This document shows, one piece after another, positions 18,924-27,903 of a stretch of DNA of 64,000 nt (position 1 is its first letter; each line of letters opens with the position of its first letter). Position numbers and translations under genes: made by a program. The DNA is taken from positions 62,001-126,000 of the forward strand of contig NZ_CAJHCP010000001.1 in the NCBI RefSeq assembly GCF_904848625.1, in the 5' to 3' direction. The notes below the pieces were generated by a model, which saw nothing but the letters and a program-made list of their open reading frames with translations, had not been told where the DNA came from and searched no databases. The DNA is from Paraburkholderia metrosideri. Its GTDB lineage: Bacteria > Pseudomonadota > Gammaproteobacteria > Burkholderiales > Burkholderiaceae.

Positions 18924-20139
18924 GAGCGCTCTCCGCTGGCCGGCGTCCGGCGACCGACGTGCCGGACCGGTCGGCAGTGCGGGTCGGGTTGCCTTGAAGT
19001 CGAATTTCGTCGCCGGACGACAGCGAATCGGGCGGATTGTCGATCACACGGTCCGTCGCATTCAGGCCCGACGCGATGTCGACATGTGTGCCGAGATCGG
19101 TCGCGATCGACACCGGCTTGAGCACCGCGCGGTTGTCGCTGCCGACCACCGCGACCTGCAAGCCGGCTTGCCGGAAGATCAGCGAGCTCGCGGGGATCGA
19201 TAGCGAATGCGCACTGGTCGGCAACGAGAAATGCACCTCGGTGTATTCGCCAGGAATCAGCAGACCGTCATGATTGTCGACGGAGAGTTGAACCAGCAAG
19301 GTGCCGGATGACGGCGTGATCGCGTCGTCGGTGTCGACGAGCCGCGCGTTGAACTTCATCCCGGGCCGCTCAGGGACGGTGAGCGTTGCGTTCATTCCTG
19401 GCTGGATCGCAGCCGCTTCGTCCTGCGGTACGCTGACGTACACCCGCAATTGACGCGCGTCCGATACCGAGAACAACTCCGGGCCGTTGCCGCCGCCCGC
19501 GTTGATCAGCGCGCCGATATCGGTGGTGCGCGCGGTGACGATGCCATCGAACGGCGCGGTAATGCGCTTGAACGATGCGAGCGCTTCGAGTCGCCGCACG
19601 TTGGCTTCGGCTGCATCGACGGTGGCCTGTTTGGCGACGAGGTCGCTGGTCTTCTCGTCGGCGTCCTGTTGCGAGACGGAGTCCTGCTGCAACATCTTGG
19701 TCCAGCGTTGCGCAGTGGATGCCGCGAGTTTTTCATTGGCCTGGGCGTTCTGCAAATCGGCGCGCGCCTGTTGCAATTGCTGATCGAGATCGGGCGTATC
19801 GATCACGCCAAGCAACTGTCCCGCTTTGACGTGCGTGCCGATATCCGCATACCACGCATGGAGATAACCGGATACGCGCGCATAGATTGGCGCGTTCACG
19901 AACGCAGACAGATGACCCGGCAGGACCAGCGACTGCGCGTCGAGGTCGTGCGTCGGCGTATAGGCAACCACCGTGGGGATGGCCTGTTGCGCGGACCAGG
20001 TGGTCAATTCCTGCTTCGCATGCACGCGGCTGGTGATACCGCTTGCCACGATGCCAGCTGCCGCCAGCAGCGCAATGAGGCCGATGAGTTTCAGATGACG
20101 CAGCCGCTTCGGCGAATTGATCTCGATCTCAGTGGACAT
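18916..20139 (-). CDS. RND efflux periplasmic adaptor (HlyD/MFP family)
   Basis: The adaptor has 407 residues and one N-terminal membrane anchor (~15-36). After it come a lipoyl-like segment (PIYARVSGYLHAWYADIG), a coiled-coil hairpin and a second lipoyl half (RITAPFDGIVTARTTDIG), then beta-barrel and membrane-proximal domains. The start at 20139 gives MSTEIEINSPKRL and overlaps the permease end by 11 bases. It links the inner-membrane permease to the outer-membrane duct. Confidence 0.92.
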   Translation of the reverse strand: MSTEIEINSPKRLRHLKLIGLIALLAAAGIVASGITSRVHAKQELTTWSAQQAIPTVVAYTPTHDLDAQSLVLPGHLSAFVNAPIYARVSGYLHAWYADIGTHVKAGQLLGVIDTPDLDQQLQQARADLQNAQANEKLAASTAQRWTKMLQQDSVSQQDADEKTSDLVAKQATVDAAEANVRRLEALASFKRITAPFDGIVTARTTDIGALINAGGGNGPELFSVSDARQLRVYVSVPQDEAAAIQPGMNATLTVPERPGMKFNARLVDTDDAITPSSGTLLVQLSVDNHDGLLIPGEYTEVHFSLPTSAHSLSIPASSLIFRQAGLQVAVVGSDNRAVLKPVSIATDLGTHVDIASGLNATDRVIDNPPDSLSSGDEIRLQGNPTRTADRSGTSVAGRRPAESAHG

Positions 20140-23100
20140 GATGGACTCCGGGTTCGGATGATGAATGCTCGTCAGAAGGGGCGTGCGCGTCGTTTGCGTG
20201 GTCGCGCGAAGGGGGATGATCTGCCGCATCGCGACGATGCACGATGCTGAACACGACCGGCACGAAGAGCAGCGTGGCGAAGGTCGCGCAAAGCAGCCCG
20301 CCGATCACCGCGCGGCCGAGCGGCGCGTTCTGCTCGCCGCCATCGCCGAGACCCAGCGCCATCGGCGCCATGCCGATGATCATCGCGAGGGCGGTCATCA
20401 GCACCGGGCGAAAGCGCGTGAAGCCCGCTTCCATCGCAGCGACCAGCGCATTGCCGGTCACCGCCAGGCGTTCGCGCGCAAAGCTCACCACCAGAATACT
20501 GTTGGCGGTGGCGACGCCCATGCAAAGAATCGCGCCGGTCAACGCGGGCACCGACAGCGGGGTGTGCGTGATGAACAGCATCCACACGATGCCCGCCAAC
20601 GCAGCCGGCAACGCGGTGACGATCACGAACGCATCGCTCCACGAATGGAAGTTCACGACGATCAGCAGGAAGATCAGCAGGATCGCGCCGACCAGACCCA
20701 GCGACAGGCCGAGGAACGCGCTGTTCATCGTCTGAACCTGGCCACGCAGCGTGACGATCGATCCTTTCGGTACGTCTTTCGCCGTATCGTGGACGATGTT
20801 CTGGATCTTCGCGGACACGGCGCCGAGGTCCTGACCTTGCGTGGTCGCGAACACGTCGTAGAGCGGTTCGATGTTGTAGTGCGAGACCACCGCATTCCCC
20901 ACCCCACGCGTGATCGTCGCAATGCCGCCGAGAATTTGCGCCTGACCGTTCTTGCCGGTCACGGGCAGATTGCTGAGATTCGACAGCGACGTCATCCGGT
21001 ATTGCGGCGTCTGCGCGACGATCGGATACGACACCCCGTTCTTCGGATTCAACCAGTAGGTCGGCGACACCTGGCTCGTGCCGGACAGGCTCGCCACCAC
21101 GGAGTTGGTCACGTCCTGTTCGGTGATGCCAAGCTGGTCGGCGCGTGAACGGTCCACGGACACAGTGAATTGCGGATACGTTGCAGCCTGCTGCATGCGC
21201 GTATCGGCAATGCCCGGAATCATCCGCATGCGGCGCAATACTTCATTCGCGTAACGGTGATTGGCGGCCTGGTTCGGGCCGGCCACCTGCAAATCGATCG
21301 GCGCGGGTGCGCCGAAATTCAGAATCTGACTCACGATGTCGGCCGGCAGGAACGCGAATGTCGTACCCGGAAACTGACGCGGCAGGCTCTCGCGCAGCTT
21401 GCGCACGAAGTCGGCGGTCGGCTGATGAGCTTCATTCAGCGAGACCAGAATGTCGCCGTCCTGCGGTCCGATCGTGCCGCTGTTGTTATACGTCAGGTTG
21501 ATACCGCTATTCGGCAAGCCGATGTTGTCGACGATGCTGCGCAGTTGATCGGGCGGAATTGCACGACGTAGCGCGTTTTCGATCCTGTCGAACTGATCGG
21601 CGGTGTCTTCGACTCGCGTGCCGATCGGCGCGCGAACGTGAATCGCGATTTCACCCGAGTCGATATCCGGGAAGAAGTTGCGGCCCAGCCAGGGTGCGAG
21701 CAGGAAAGACGCGGCGACGACCACGAGGAAGCCCGCGACGAAACGTTTGCGATGGGTGAGCGCGAGACCGAGCACGATCCGGTACACGCCGCGTACGCGC
21801 TCGAAGCGATGTTCGAAAGCGCGCTGGAAGCGAACCAGCGGATTGCGCGATGGGGCGGCATGCGCATGGCCGCCATGCGGGTCCATTACCGCGGCCAGTT
21901 CGCCGGACGCGTGACCGCCGGATGCGTGCGGACGCAGCAGGTATTGCGCCATCATCGGCACGAACGTGCGCGACAGAATGAACGACGCGATCATCGCAAA
22001 GATCACCGCTTCGGCCATCGGCACGAACAGGAAACGCGCAATGCCGTCGAGCAGCAGCATGGGTACGAAGACGATACAGATGCACAGCAGCGACACGAAT
22101 GCAGGCGCGACGATCTGCGCAGCGCCATCGAGAATCGCGCTCCTCACGTCCTTGCCTTGCTCGAGGTGCCAGTTGATGTTCTCGATCGTCACGGTGGCGT
22201 CGTCGACCAGAATCCCCACGGCGAGCGCAAGTCCGCCAAGCGTCATCACGTTGAGCGTTTCGCCCATGGCCGCGAGCCCCGCAATGGCCGCAAGCACGGC
22301 AAGCGGAATCGATGCCGCGATAATCAGCGTGGAGCGCCAGCTGCCGAGGAACAGCAGGATCATCAGCGACGTCAGCGCGGCCGCGATAATGCCCTCACGT
22401 GCCACGCCGCTGACCGCGCCTTTCACGAAGGTCGACTGGTCGCCCATCGTGACGAGTTTGAGGCCCGGTGGCAGCGTTGCTTCGATACGCGGCAATTGCG
22501 CTTTCACGCCCGCGATGATGTCGAGCGTCGATGCCGAGCCGTTCTTCAGAATACTCATCAGCACAGCGCGATGACCGTCCACCCGCACGATATTGCCTTG
22601 CGGCGGATACCCGTCGCGCACATGCGCGACGTCGCGGATATAGATAGTTGCGCCATCTACCGTCTTGATTGGCAATGCATTCAGTTCGTCGAGTGCGAGC
22701 GGACTGTTGTTCAGCTTGATGTTGTATTCGAAGCGGCCGATCTTCTCGGTCCCCGCCGGGATGATCTGATTCTGCTGCGCGAGCGCCGTGGCGACATCGT
22801 TAGCCGAGAGCTTTTTCGCCTGCAAGGCCTGCGGATCCAGATCGATTTGCACTTCGCGGGTCTTGCCGCCGTACGGCGTTGGAATCGCCACGCCCGGCAC
22901 GCTGAGCAATTGCGGACGAATGAAGTTGGTCGCGTAGTCGGCGAGTTTCTGCTCGTCGAGCGTATTGCTGGTGAGGGCGAGTTGCAGCACTGGCACCGTG
23001 GACGCGTTGTAGTTCAGAATCTGCGGCGGCGTGGTGCCGGGCGGCATCTGTTTGAGTACCGTCTGCGAAACGGATGTTACCTGTGCGGTGGCGGTGCGAA

Positions 23101-23407
23101 TGTCGACGGTCGGCTGAAAGAAGATCTTGACGATGCCGTAGCCGCGAAACGATTGCGACTCGATATGGGCGACGTCGTTGACCGTCGTGCCGAGCGTGCG
23201 TTCATAGTAAGTGACGATGCGCCCGGACATATCGTCCGGTTGCAGGCCGGCGTAATTCCACACCACGCTGATCACGGGAATGCGGATGTCGGGAAAGATA
23301 TCCGTTGGCGTGCGCATTGCGGCAAGCGGGCCGATCAGCAGGATCAGCATGGCAAGCACGATGAACGTGTAGGGCCGGGTCAAAGCTAACCGGACTATTT
23401 TTAACAT
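20129..23407 (-). CDS. RND efflux permease
   Basis: This 1092-residue inner-membrane proton-driven pump has two homologous halves, each with one plus five membrane helices and a large periplasmic loop. The TM4 segment GILVDDATVTIEN has the paired Asp of hydrophobe or drug-type pumps, not the arrangement of heavy-metal pumps. Two His-rich features are unusual: a cytoplasmic insert at ~490-520 (PHASGGHASG, DPHGGHAHA) and a C-terminal tail with many His, Asp and Ser residues (ending VHHVH). GGAG-like bases precede the ATG. It is the first gene of the operon, and the LysR and response-regulator genes just upstream may control it. Confidence 0.93.
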   Translation of the reverse strand: MLKIVRLALTRPYTFIVLAMLILLIGPLAAMRTPTDIFPDIRIPVISVVWNYAGLQPDDMSGRIVTYYERTLGTTVNDVAHIESQSFRGYGIVKIFFQPTVDIRTATAQVTSVSQTVLKQMPPGTTPPQILNYNASTVPVLQLALTSNTLDEQKLADYATNFIRPQLLSVPGVAIPTPYGGKTREVQIDLDPQALQAKKLSANDVATALAQQNQIIPAGTEKIGRFEYNIKLNNSPLALDELNALPIKTVDGATIYIRDVAHVRDGYPPQGNIVRVDGHRAVLMSILKNGSASTLDIIAGVKAQLPRIEATLPPGLKLVTMGDQSTFVKGAVSGVAREGIIAAALTSLMILLFLGSWRSTLIIAASIPLAVLAAIAGLAAMGETLNVMTLGGLALAVGILVDDATVTIENINWHLEQGKDVRSAILDGAAQIVAPAFVSLLCICIVFVPMLLLDGIARFLFVPMAEAVIFAMIASFILSRTFVPMMAQYLLRPHASGGHASGELAAVMDPHGGHAHAAPSRNPLVRFQRAFEHRFERVRGVYRIVLGLALTHRKRFVAGFLVVVAASFLLAPWLGRNFFPDIDSGEIAIHVRAPIGTRVEDTADQFDRIENALRRAIPPDQLRSIVDNIGLPNSGINLTYNNSGTIGPQDGDILVSLNEAHQPTADFVRKLRESLPRQFPGTTFAFLPADIVSQILNFGAPAPIDLQVAGPNQAANHRYANEVLRRMRMIPGIADTRMQQAATYPQFTVSVDRSRADQLGITEQDVTNSVVASLSGTSQVSPTYWLNPKNGVSYPIVAQTPQYRMTSLSNLSNLPVTGKNGQAQILGGIATITRGVGNAVVSHYNIEPLYDVFATTQGQDLGAVSAKIQNIVHDTAKDVPKGSIVTLRGQVQTMNSAFLGLSLGLVGAILLIFLLIVVNFHSWSDAFVIVTALPAALAGIVWMLFITHTPLSVPALTGAILCMGVATANSILVVSFARERLAVTGNALVAAMEAGFTRFRPVLMTALAMIIGMAPMALGLGDGGEQNAPLGRAVIGGLLCATFATLLFVPVVFSIVHRRDAADHPPSRDHANDAHAPSDEHSSSEPGVHHVH

Positions 23408-23609
23408 CGAAGGCTGCTCCGTTCAGAGGCGCGATTGAATCTGCGCGAGCGTGTGGCGATTGAGGCCGACGCGCAACGGCGCGACCCGGTAACGGCATTC
23501 TGGGGAGCGGGTCCTAACAGGTGCGGACAAAACAAATGAAACAAGTTTTAGGAAAAGACGTGTGGCGCGCGATGCGATCGACGTGTTTGCGAGACGTGCA
23601 GAGTGCAGC

Positions 23610-23639
23610 AGCTATAGCGCTGTATGCAGCGCTATAGCT
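23610..23639. promoter_or_regulatory. perfect 13-bp inverted repeat between response regulator and RND operon
   Basis: Arms 23610-23622 and 23627-23639 are exact complements around a four-base TATG centre. No T tract follows on either strand. It lies 24 bases beyond the regulator stop and about 200 bases before the permease start. It could be an operator for the RND operon or a terminator without a U tract. Confidence 0.55.
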
Positions 23640-23663
23640 CGCTTGCCCGATAGGGTGGTGCGG

Positions 23664-24338
23664 TTAGCCGAACAGATAGCCGGACCCACGGATCGTGCGG
23701 ATCAGCGGACGCTCCCCCGGCATTTCGACTTTTTTGCGCAAACGGCCGACATGTACGTCGATGAGATTCGTGCCTGGGTCGAAGCGACAGCCCCACACGG
23801 CTTCGAAAATCATCGTGCGTGTGAGAACCTGGCCGGTGTGGCGCATCATGAATTCGAGCACGCGAAATTCGGTGGGCTGCAAATCGAGTTCACGCTGCCT
23901 GTGCGTGACTTTACGTCGCACGAGATCGAGCTCCAGCGATCCATTGCGCAACATGGTTTCGGCTTTCGCGTGACGCGGGCGTCGTCGCAACAGCACTTCA
24001 ACGCGGGCGAACATTTCCTCGGGCGAGAACGGCTTGGTCAGATAGTCGTCGCCGCCGGCCCGCAGGCCCTGAATGCGCTGATCGACATCGGACATCGCGC
24101 TCATGACGAGCACCGGAGTTTCCATGCCGACGCCGCGCATCGTCGCGACGATGGTGAGGCCATCGAGATCGGGCAGCATGCGGTCGAGCGTGACGACGTC
24201 ATAGTCGCCCGCCATCGCTTTAGCCATGCCTTCACGGCCGGTACGCGCGACATCGACGGAAAAGCCGCTCGCGCTGAGTGTGCGCACGATGTCGTGCGCG
24301 ATCAGCTCGTCATCTTCGATCGTCAATATTTTGGGCAT
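23664..24338 (-). CDS. OmpR-family response regulator (no adjacent kinase)
   Basis: The protein has 224 residues with an intact receiver (E8-D9-D10, acceptor D52 in TLDRMLP, Lys in YLTKPF) and a winged helix ending IRGSGYLFG. It is strikingly similar to the regulator at 10985 along its whole length, for example DYLTKPF, RVLEFMMRH and FDPGTNLIDVH. The gene lies 16 bases after the LysR gene in the same orientation and upstream of the RND operon, so it probably regulates that pump. No histidine kinase gene is adjacent. Cross-phosphorylation by the kinase at 11659 is conceivable but untested. Confidence 0.9.
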   Translation of the reverse strand: MPKILTIEDDELIAHDIVRTLSASGFSVDVARTGREGMAKAMAGDYDVVTLDRMLPDLDGLTIVATMRGVGMETPVLVMSAMSDVDQRIQGLRAGGDDYLTKPFSPEEMFARVEVLLRRRPRHAKAETMLRNGSLELDLVRRKVTHRQRELDLQPTEFRVLEFMMRHTGQVLTRTMIFEAVWGCRFDPGTNLIDVHVGRLRKKVEMPGERPLIRTIRGSGYLFG

Positions 24339-24354
24339 GATGCGGGGGTCCGCG

Positions 24355-25278
24355 TCAGGCTGCAGCGCGCAGCGCAACGTGCCGATCCGGCGCGCGATAC
24401 TGGCTGACCGCGAAGTCGATGAAAGCGCGCACGCGCATCGACAGATAATTGCGGCCCGAGTACAGGATCGAAATCTCGCGTGGACCGCCGTTGATGTCGA
24501 ACTGTTCGAGTACCGGCACGAGTGCGCCGCGAGCGAGATCGTCGGCAATGATCGGTTTGGGCAGCAACGCGATGCCCATGTGATTGAGTGCGGCGACCCG
24601 CACCATTGCACTGCTGGTGGCGGTCAGCGCGCTGCCGGTGTTCACGCGGTAGACACCGTCGTGATCCGCGAATTCCCAGGTGCGCGACGAGCCGTCGGAC
24701 ACTGTCAACAGACCATGCTGGTTTAACGCGGCCGGGTCGCGCGGCGCGCCGTGGCGTGCGAGATAAGCGGGCGAGGCCACGGTGATGTCGTCGACGCTGG
24801 TGAGCTTGCGGCTGACCAGTGACGAATTGGCGAGACGCCGGTCGTCGGAAAAGCACACGTCGTAGCCGCCTTCCACCATATCGATGTGCGTGTCGAACGT
24901 CGTGACGTCGAAATCCACCCGGGGATGCAATGCGCGGTACGACGCCAGCAGTGCGCCCAGGCCCGAGGCCGCGAATGTCATTGGCGTCGCAATGCGCAGC
25001 GTGCCCTGCGGATCGCGCGTAGTCTCCAGCAGATTCGATTCCATTTCATCGAGCTTTTCAATGATCGCGCGGCATCCGTCGAGATATTCGCGGCCCACGT
25101 CGGTCAGTGACAGACTGCGTGTGGTGCGATTCAACAGGCGCATGTTCAGATGCGCTTCCAGTGTGCCGACGCTGCGCGTGACCGCGGCGGCCGACATGCC
25201 TAACTGTCTCGCGGCGAGATTGAAGCTGGCGAGATCGACTACTCGTGTGAAGACACGCATCGCTTGTAGCTGGTTCAT
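24355..25278 (-). CDS. LysR-family transcriptional regulator
   Basis: The protein has 307 residues with an N-terminal winged helix-turn-helix (LAARQLGMSAAAVTRSVGTL) and a periplasmic-binding-protein-like effector domain. The start at 25278 gives MNQLQAMRVFTRVVDLASF, the standard length for the CrgA-like branch. The response regulator follows after 16 bases, so the two are probably co-transcribed, an unusual pairing of a one-component and a two-component regulator. The effector is unknown. Confidence 0.9.
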   Translation of the reverse strand: MNQLQAMRVFTRVVDLASFNLAARQLGMSAAAVTRSVGTLEAHLNMRLLNRTTRSLSLTDVGREYLDGCRAIIEKLDEMESNLLETTRDPQGTLRIATPMTFAASGLGALLASYRALHPRVDFDVTTFDTHIDMVEGGYDVCFSDDRRLANSSLVSRKLTSVDDITVASPAYLARHGAPRDPAALNQHGLLTVSDGSSRTWEFADHDGVYRVNTGSALTATSSAMVRVAALNHMGIALLPKPIIADDLARGALVPVLEQFDINGGPREISILYSGRNYLSMRVRAFIDFAVSQYRAPDRHVALRAAA

Positions 25279-25445
25279 GTTGGAACAGTAGAGAAGGGCG
25301 ATGGATGCATGATGGGTGATCGAAGATAAATCCACGCAGCCACGTGGATTAAGTCTTTTTTAACTTTGTGAAATGTTCATGAATTGCCGTACGAACCTGT
25401 AAGGTGGCCCGTGATGCTTATCATTGGGATGGCTAAACAATGGGC

Positions 25446-25473
25446 AAAAAAAGAGCGCGGACAGAGCCGCGCT
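25446..25473 (-). terminator. rho-independent terminator (leftward)
   Basis: A 7-bp GC-rich stem (25454-25460 with 25467-25473) is followed on the reverse strand by C and seven T residues (A run at 25446-25452). It would end the transcript of the gene at 25658-26032, about 190 bases after its stop. Confidence 0.75.
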
Positions 25474-25578
25474 TGAGAAAGTCTTGATGAAAGTTGCCGC
25501 AGTCAAGCGGCGAACGAAGTATAGGCGGATCGCGTGGCGAATTGCACAAGCAATCTGAAACGCAGTGCTGCGAGAAAT

Positions 25579-25605
25579 GCAAGAGGCGCAAGAAGCGCAG
25601 GAAGC
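25579..25605. repeat. three degenerate 9-bp tandem units
   Basis: Units of the form GCAAGAAGC occur three times with one or two changes each, 50 bases beyond the stop of the small gene at 25658. No function is apparent. Confidence 0.6.
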
Positions 25606-25657
25606 GCCGCACGACGCTTCTTGAAAGGGGCTTTCAGCGAGTCTTTCAACCAGCCTT

Positions 25658-26032
25658 TCAGTTAAGCATCCCGTGTACTTCCAGCGACTTCTCCAGTTGC
25701 TGCCCCAGCGCGTGATGCAGTTTGACAAGGCTTTCAGTTGGCAATGCGAAGCCGGCCCAGCCGAGACCGGAGTGCCGCAGGAACAGCACGGCGCCGTCAC
25801 TCATCGGATGTTTTTCGGCGTGCCAGCACGGATCGACTTCGATCACATATCGATGCGCGCGCACTGGCGCCATCGGAAGCTCGGGGCGCATCGTGGCGCG
25901 CAGCGCACCGAGGTGTTCGATCAGCGCATCCAGATCGGCGACCTCGAGCAGCACCGCGCTGCCGTCAATGTCGATTCGAACGGCGTTCTTTCCATACTCG
26001 TTGACTTTCTCGATGCTCATCGGGCGCGACAT
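25658..26032 (-). CDS. conserved-type hypothetical protein (124 aa)
   Basis: This soluble protein has no signal peptide or membrane segment. AGGAG seven bases before the ATG supports the start at 26032. It opens MSRPMSIEKVNEYGKNAVRI. A later segment FLRHSGLGWAGFALP and a helical C-terminus are visible. I do not recognise a family with certainty. It has its own downstream terminator and is divergent from the GlxA-type regulator across an AT-rich gap. Confidence 0.7.
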   Translation of the reverse strand: MSRPMSIEKVNEYGKNAVRIDIDGSAVLLEVADLDALIEHLGALRATMRPELPMAPVRAHRYVIEVDPCWHAEKHPMSDGAVLFLRHSGLGWAGFALPTESLVKLHHALGQQLEKSLEVHGMLN

Positions 26033-26803
26033 GTTTCACTCCTTGCGGCGATCACGGTACCCGAAGTATCGCGCGCGGCAGGCAGGCCGATCCTTAAACA
26101 GCGCAATCCCCTGATGAAATTTTGTTTAAACAGCGGTCACCGCGCCAATTGCTGCACTGCTTTAATCATCTGATGTTTATTTTCCGGTTGCTCGAGACCT
26201 TACGAAACAGCGTGCGTTAAGTCATACGATATGAGTTCAAATGTTTCAATTTAGAAACGTTTTTTGGCAGTCGGAAATTTCGCCGTGAAATCATTAATTA
26301 AGTTAACTCCGCACATTATGCGAAAGTACCCAATGCGGAAGCCGGTAAATTCCCAATTTGCGAATATAAGCCGGAATTGACGGCCATTATCACCGTGCAT
26401 TAGAGTTCAGGTTTGAAACACTTTCATTCTCAATGGACCGAGGCGATGTGAGATACAGAAAACGATTCGCGCAGTGTAGGATTTCTGCATGTGAAACCCC
26501 GACAGCCCGTCTGCATGCGGCTTGGCACCGATGGTGACCGGAGCGCCGTGACATAACGCAACGAAGCGCCGCCGCGTCGCGCGGATCTCATATCAAACAC
26601 TCAATAATTCTTTTCGTCATACATTCAATTTCGTGATTGAGATTTGTTTTTCAAATTTACTATAGCGAGCCATTCCGCTAACATCACGCATAATCCGTTA
26701 AACGGCGTTGTCAGCACTTTCTGCCGTAATAAATTCATTCGCTCGTTTACGCGAACCAGCGGGGCATCGGGGTCCACAACGTATGACCGTTTGGGGAAAG
26801 ATC
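26033..26803. other. 771-bp AT-rich gene-free region
   Basis: No plausible gene is seen on either strand. Base composition falls visibly, with runs such as ATCATTAATTAAGTTAACT near 26290, against the GC-rich coding flanks. It separates two divergent genes and is far longer than needed for two promoters. Candidates are a regulatory island bound by a nucleoid protein of the H-NS/MvaT type, a decayed gene, or an unrecognised RNA. Confidence 0.55.
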
Positions 26804-27799
26804 ATGCCGCAAATGCACCTTGATACAGCGAGAATTACATGGCTACACACGCCGACTTTGAACGTGCGTACTGCAGCGCGGCGAATCGGCGTATTGCTGT
26901 TTGATGGCTTCTGGCTGCTCGGGCCGGGCACGGTGGTCGAAATGTTCCAGACCGCCAATGAACTCTCCGGCTCGCAAGCCGGCGAAGAGCCACCCTATGA
27001 AGTGCAATTCCTGTCGATGGATGGCGGCAGCGTCGCCAGTTCGTCATCGGCACGAATCTGGACCGATCGTATCGACATTCGCTTTGGCGCCGGTTTCGAC
27101 GTGCTGTTCATCGCCGGCGGCTACGGTGCGCATGCGGCCGCGCGCGACGAGCGACTGCTCGGCTGGCTGCGTTCCGTGCAGTCGCGTACCCGCGCGATCG
27201 AAACGATAGGCGAGGGGCGCGTCGTGCTGGAAGCCGCCGGTCCGACCGACCACGATGGTTTGCAGATGAACCGCTATCTGGGCAGCGTCGCCAGCGAGGC
27301 CGCGTTGAGTGCCGCCAACGATCGTCACGACTGCGCGCGGGCCGCGCTGATGTTTATCAAACGCGATCTGGGTGCTGAACTCGCACGCAGCGTCGCAGAC
27401 CGCGTGATGCCGGGCATGGCTGCCACGTGGGTGCCGTTGCCCGCCGAAGGCGGCACGCTGAGCGTCGCGGAGAAAATCCGCGCGGCGGCGCGCTGGATGG
27501 AAGCGAACTGCGACCGGCCGGTGTCGGTGGCCGACGCCGCGCAGGTTGCAGCGATGAGCGAGCGCAATTTCCTGCGCCGCTTCAAGCATGAAATGCACGT
27601 CACGCCGTCCGACTATCTGTTGCAGGTGCGACTGCGGATTGCCTGCAATTTCCTGACTGAAACCGAATTGCCCGTCGACAAGATCGCGCGCCGCAGTGGC
27701 ACGGGTAATGGCGACCGCCTCGCGAAGATCTTCCGCAAACGCATGGCGCTGTCTCCTACCGAATATCGCGCACGCAGCAGGGTGAGCAGTGAGGTGTAG
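26804..27799 (+). CDS. GlxA-type AraC-family transcriptional regulator
   Basis: The protein has 331 residues with a DJ-1/PfpI-like (class I glutamine amidotransferase fold) domain at ~25-190 and an AraC helix-turn-helix pair at ~225-325. The latter is recognisable from VADAAQVAAMSERNFLRRFK and KIARRSGTGNGDRLAKIFRK. The start at 26804 follows GGGGAAAG; an in-frame ATG at 26783 is possible. GlxA-like regulators often control amine or amino acid catabolism, but the target here is unknown. The next gene on the same strand (RmlC-like) starts 104 bases later. Confidence 0.88.
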   Translation: MPQMHLDTARITWLHTPTLNVRTAARRIGVLLFDGFWLLGPGTVVEMFQTANELSGSQAGEEPPYEVQFLSMDGGSVASSSSARIWTDRIDIRFGAGFDVLFIAGGYGAHAAARDERLLGWLRSVQSRTRAIETIGEGRVVLEAAGPTDHDGLQMNRYLGSVASEAALSAANDRHDCARAALMFIKRDLGAELARSVADRVMPGMAATWVPLPAEGGTLSVAEKIRAAARWMEANCDRPVSVADAAQVAAMSERNFLRRFKHEMHVTPSDYLLQVRLRIACNFLTETELPVDKIARRSGTGNGDRLAKIFRKRMALSPTEYRARSRVSSEV

Positions 27800-27903
27800 C
27801 ATTGACGAAGGCGCCCGTGCCGACGTGCGCCGGATGACCGTTGGATGCGGTCGCGCTGGCTGCCGCGTCTTTGTCGGGCGAGCTTCTTACGAGCACAGTG
27901 GCA

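Larger units (their letters stand above)
25279..25657. other. intergenic region with terminator and 9-bp repeats
   Basis: These 379 bases hold the LysR promoter region on the left, a terminator for the reverse-strand small gene, and a short repeat tract at 25579-25605. An open reverse frame crossing it is Cys/Ser-rich only because of the repeats and has no gene-like features. Confidence 0.5.

Noticed and set aside
21638..23389. 583-codon forward frame opposite the RND permease
   Set aside because: Composition is Arg/His/Asp-rich and no motif is seen. The permease frame has full family features.
20129..23407. Heavy-metal (CzcA-type) RND pump
   Set aside because: The TM4 motif has the Asp-Asp pair of drug-type pumps. 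The His-rich parts alone are not sufficient.
25360..25800. Cys/Ser-rich reverse frame (146 codons) next to the small hypothetical gene
   Set aside because: The SCASC pattern comes from 9-bp repeats, the frame overlaps a better-supported gene and runs through a terminator.
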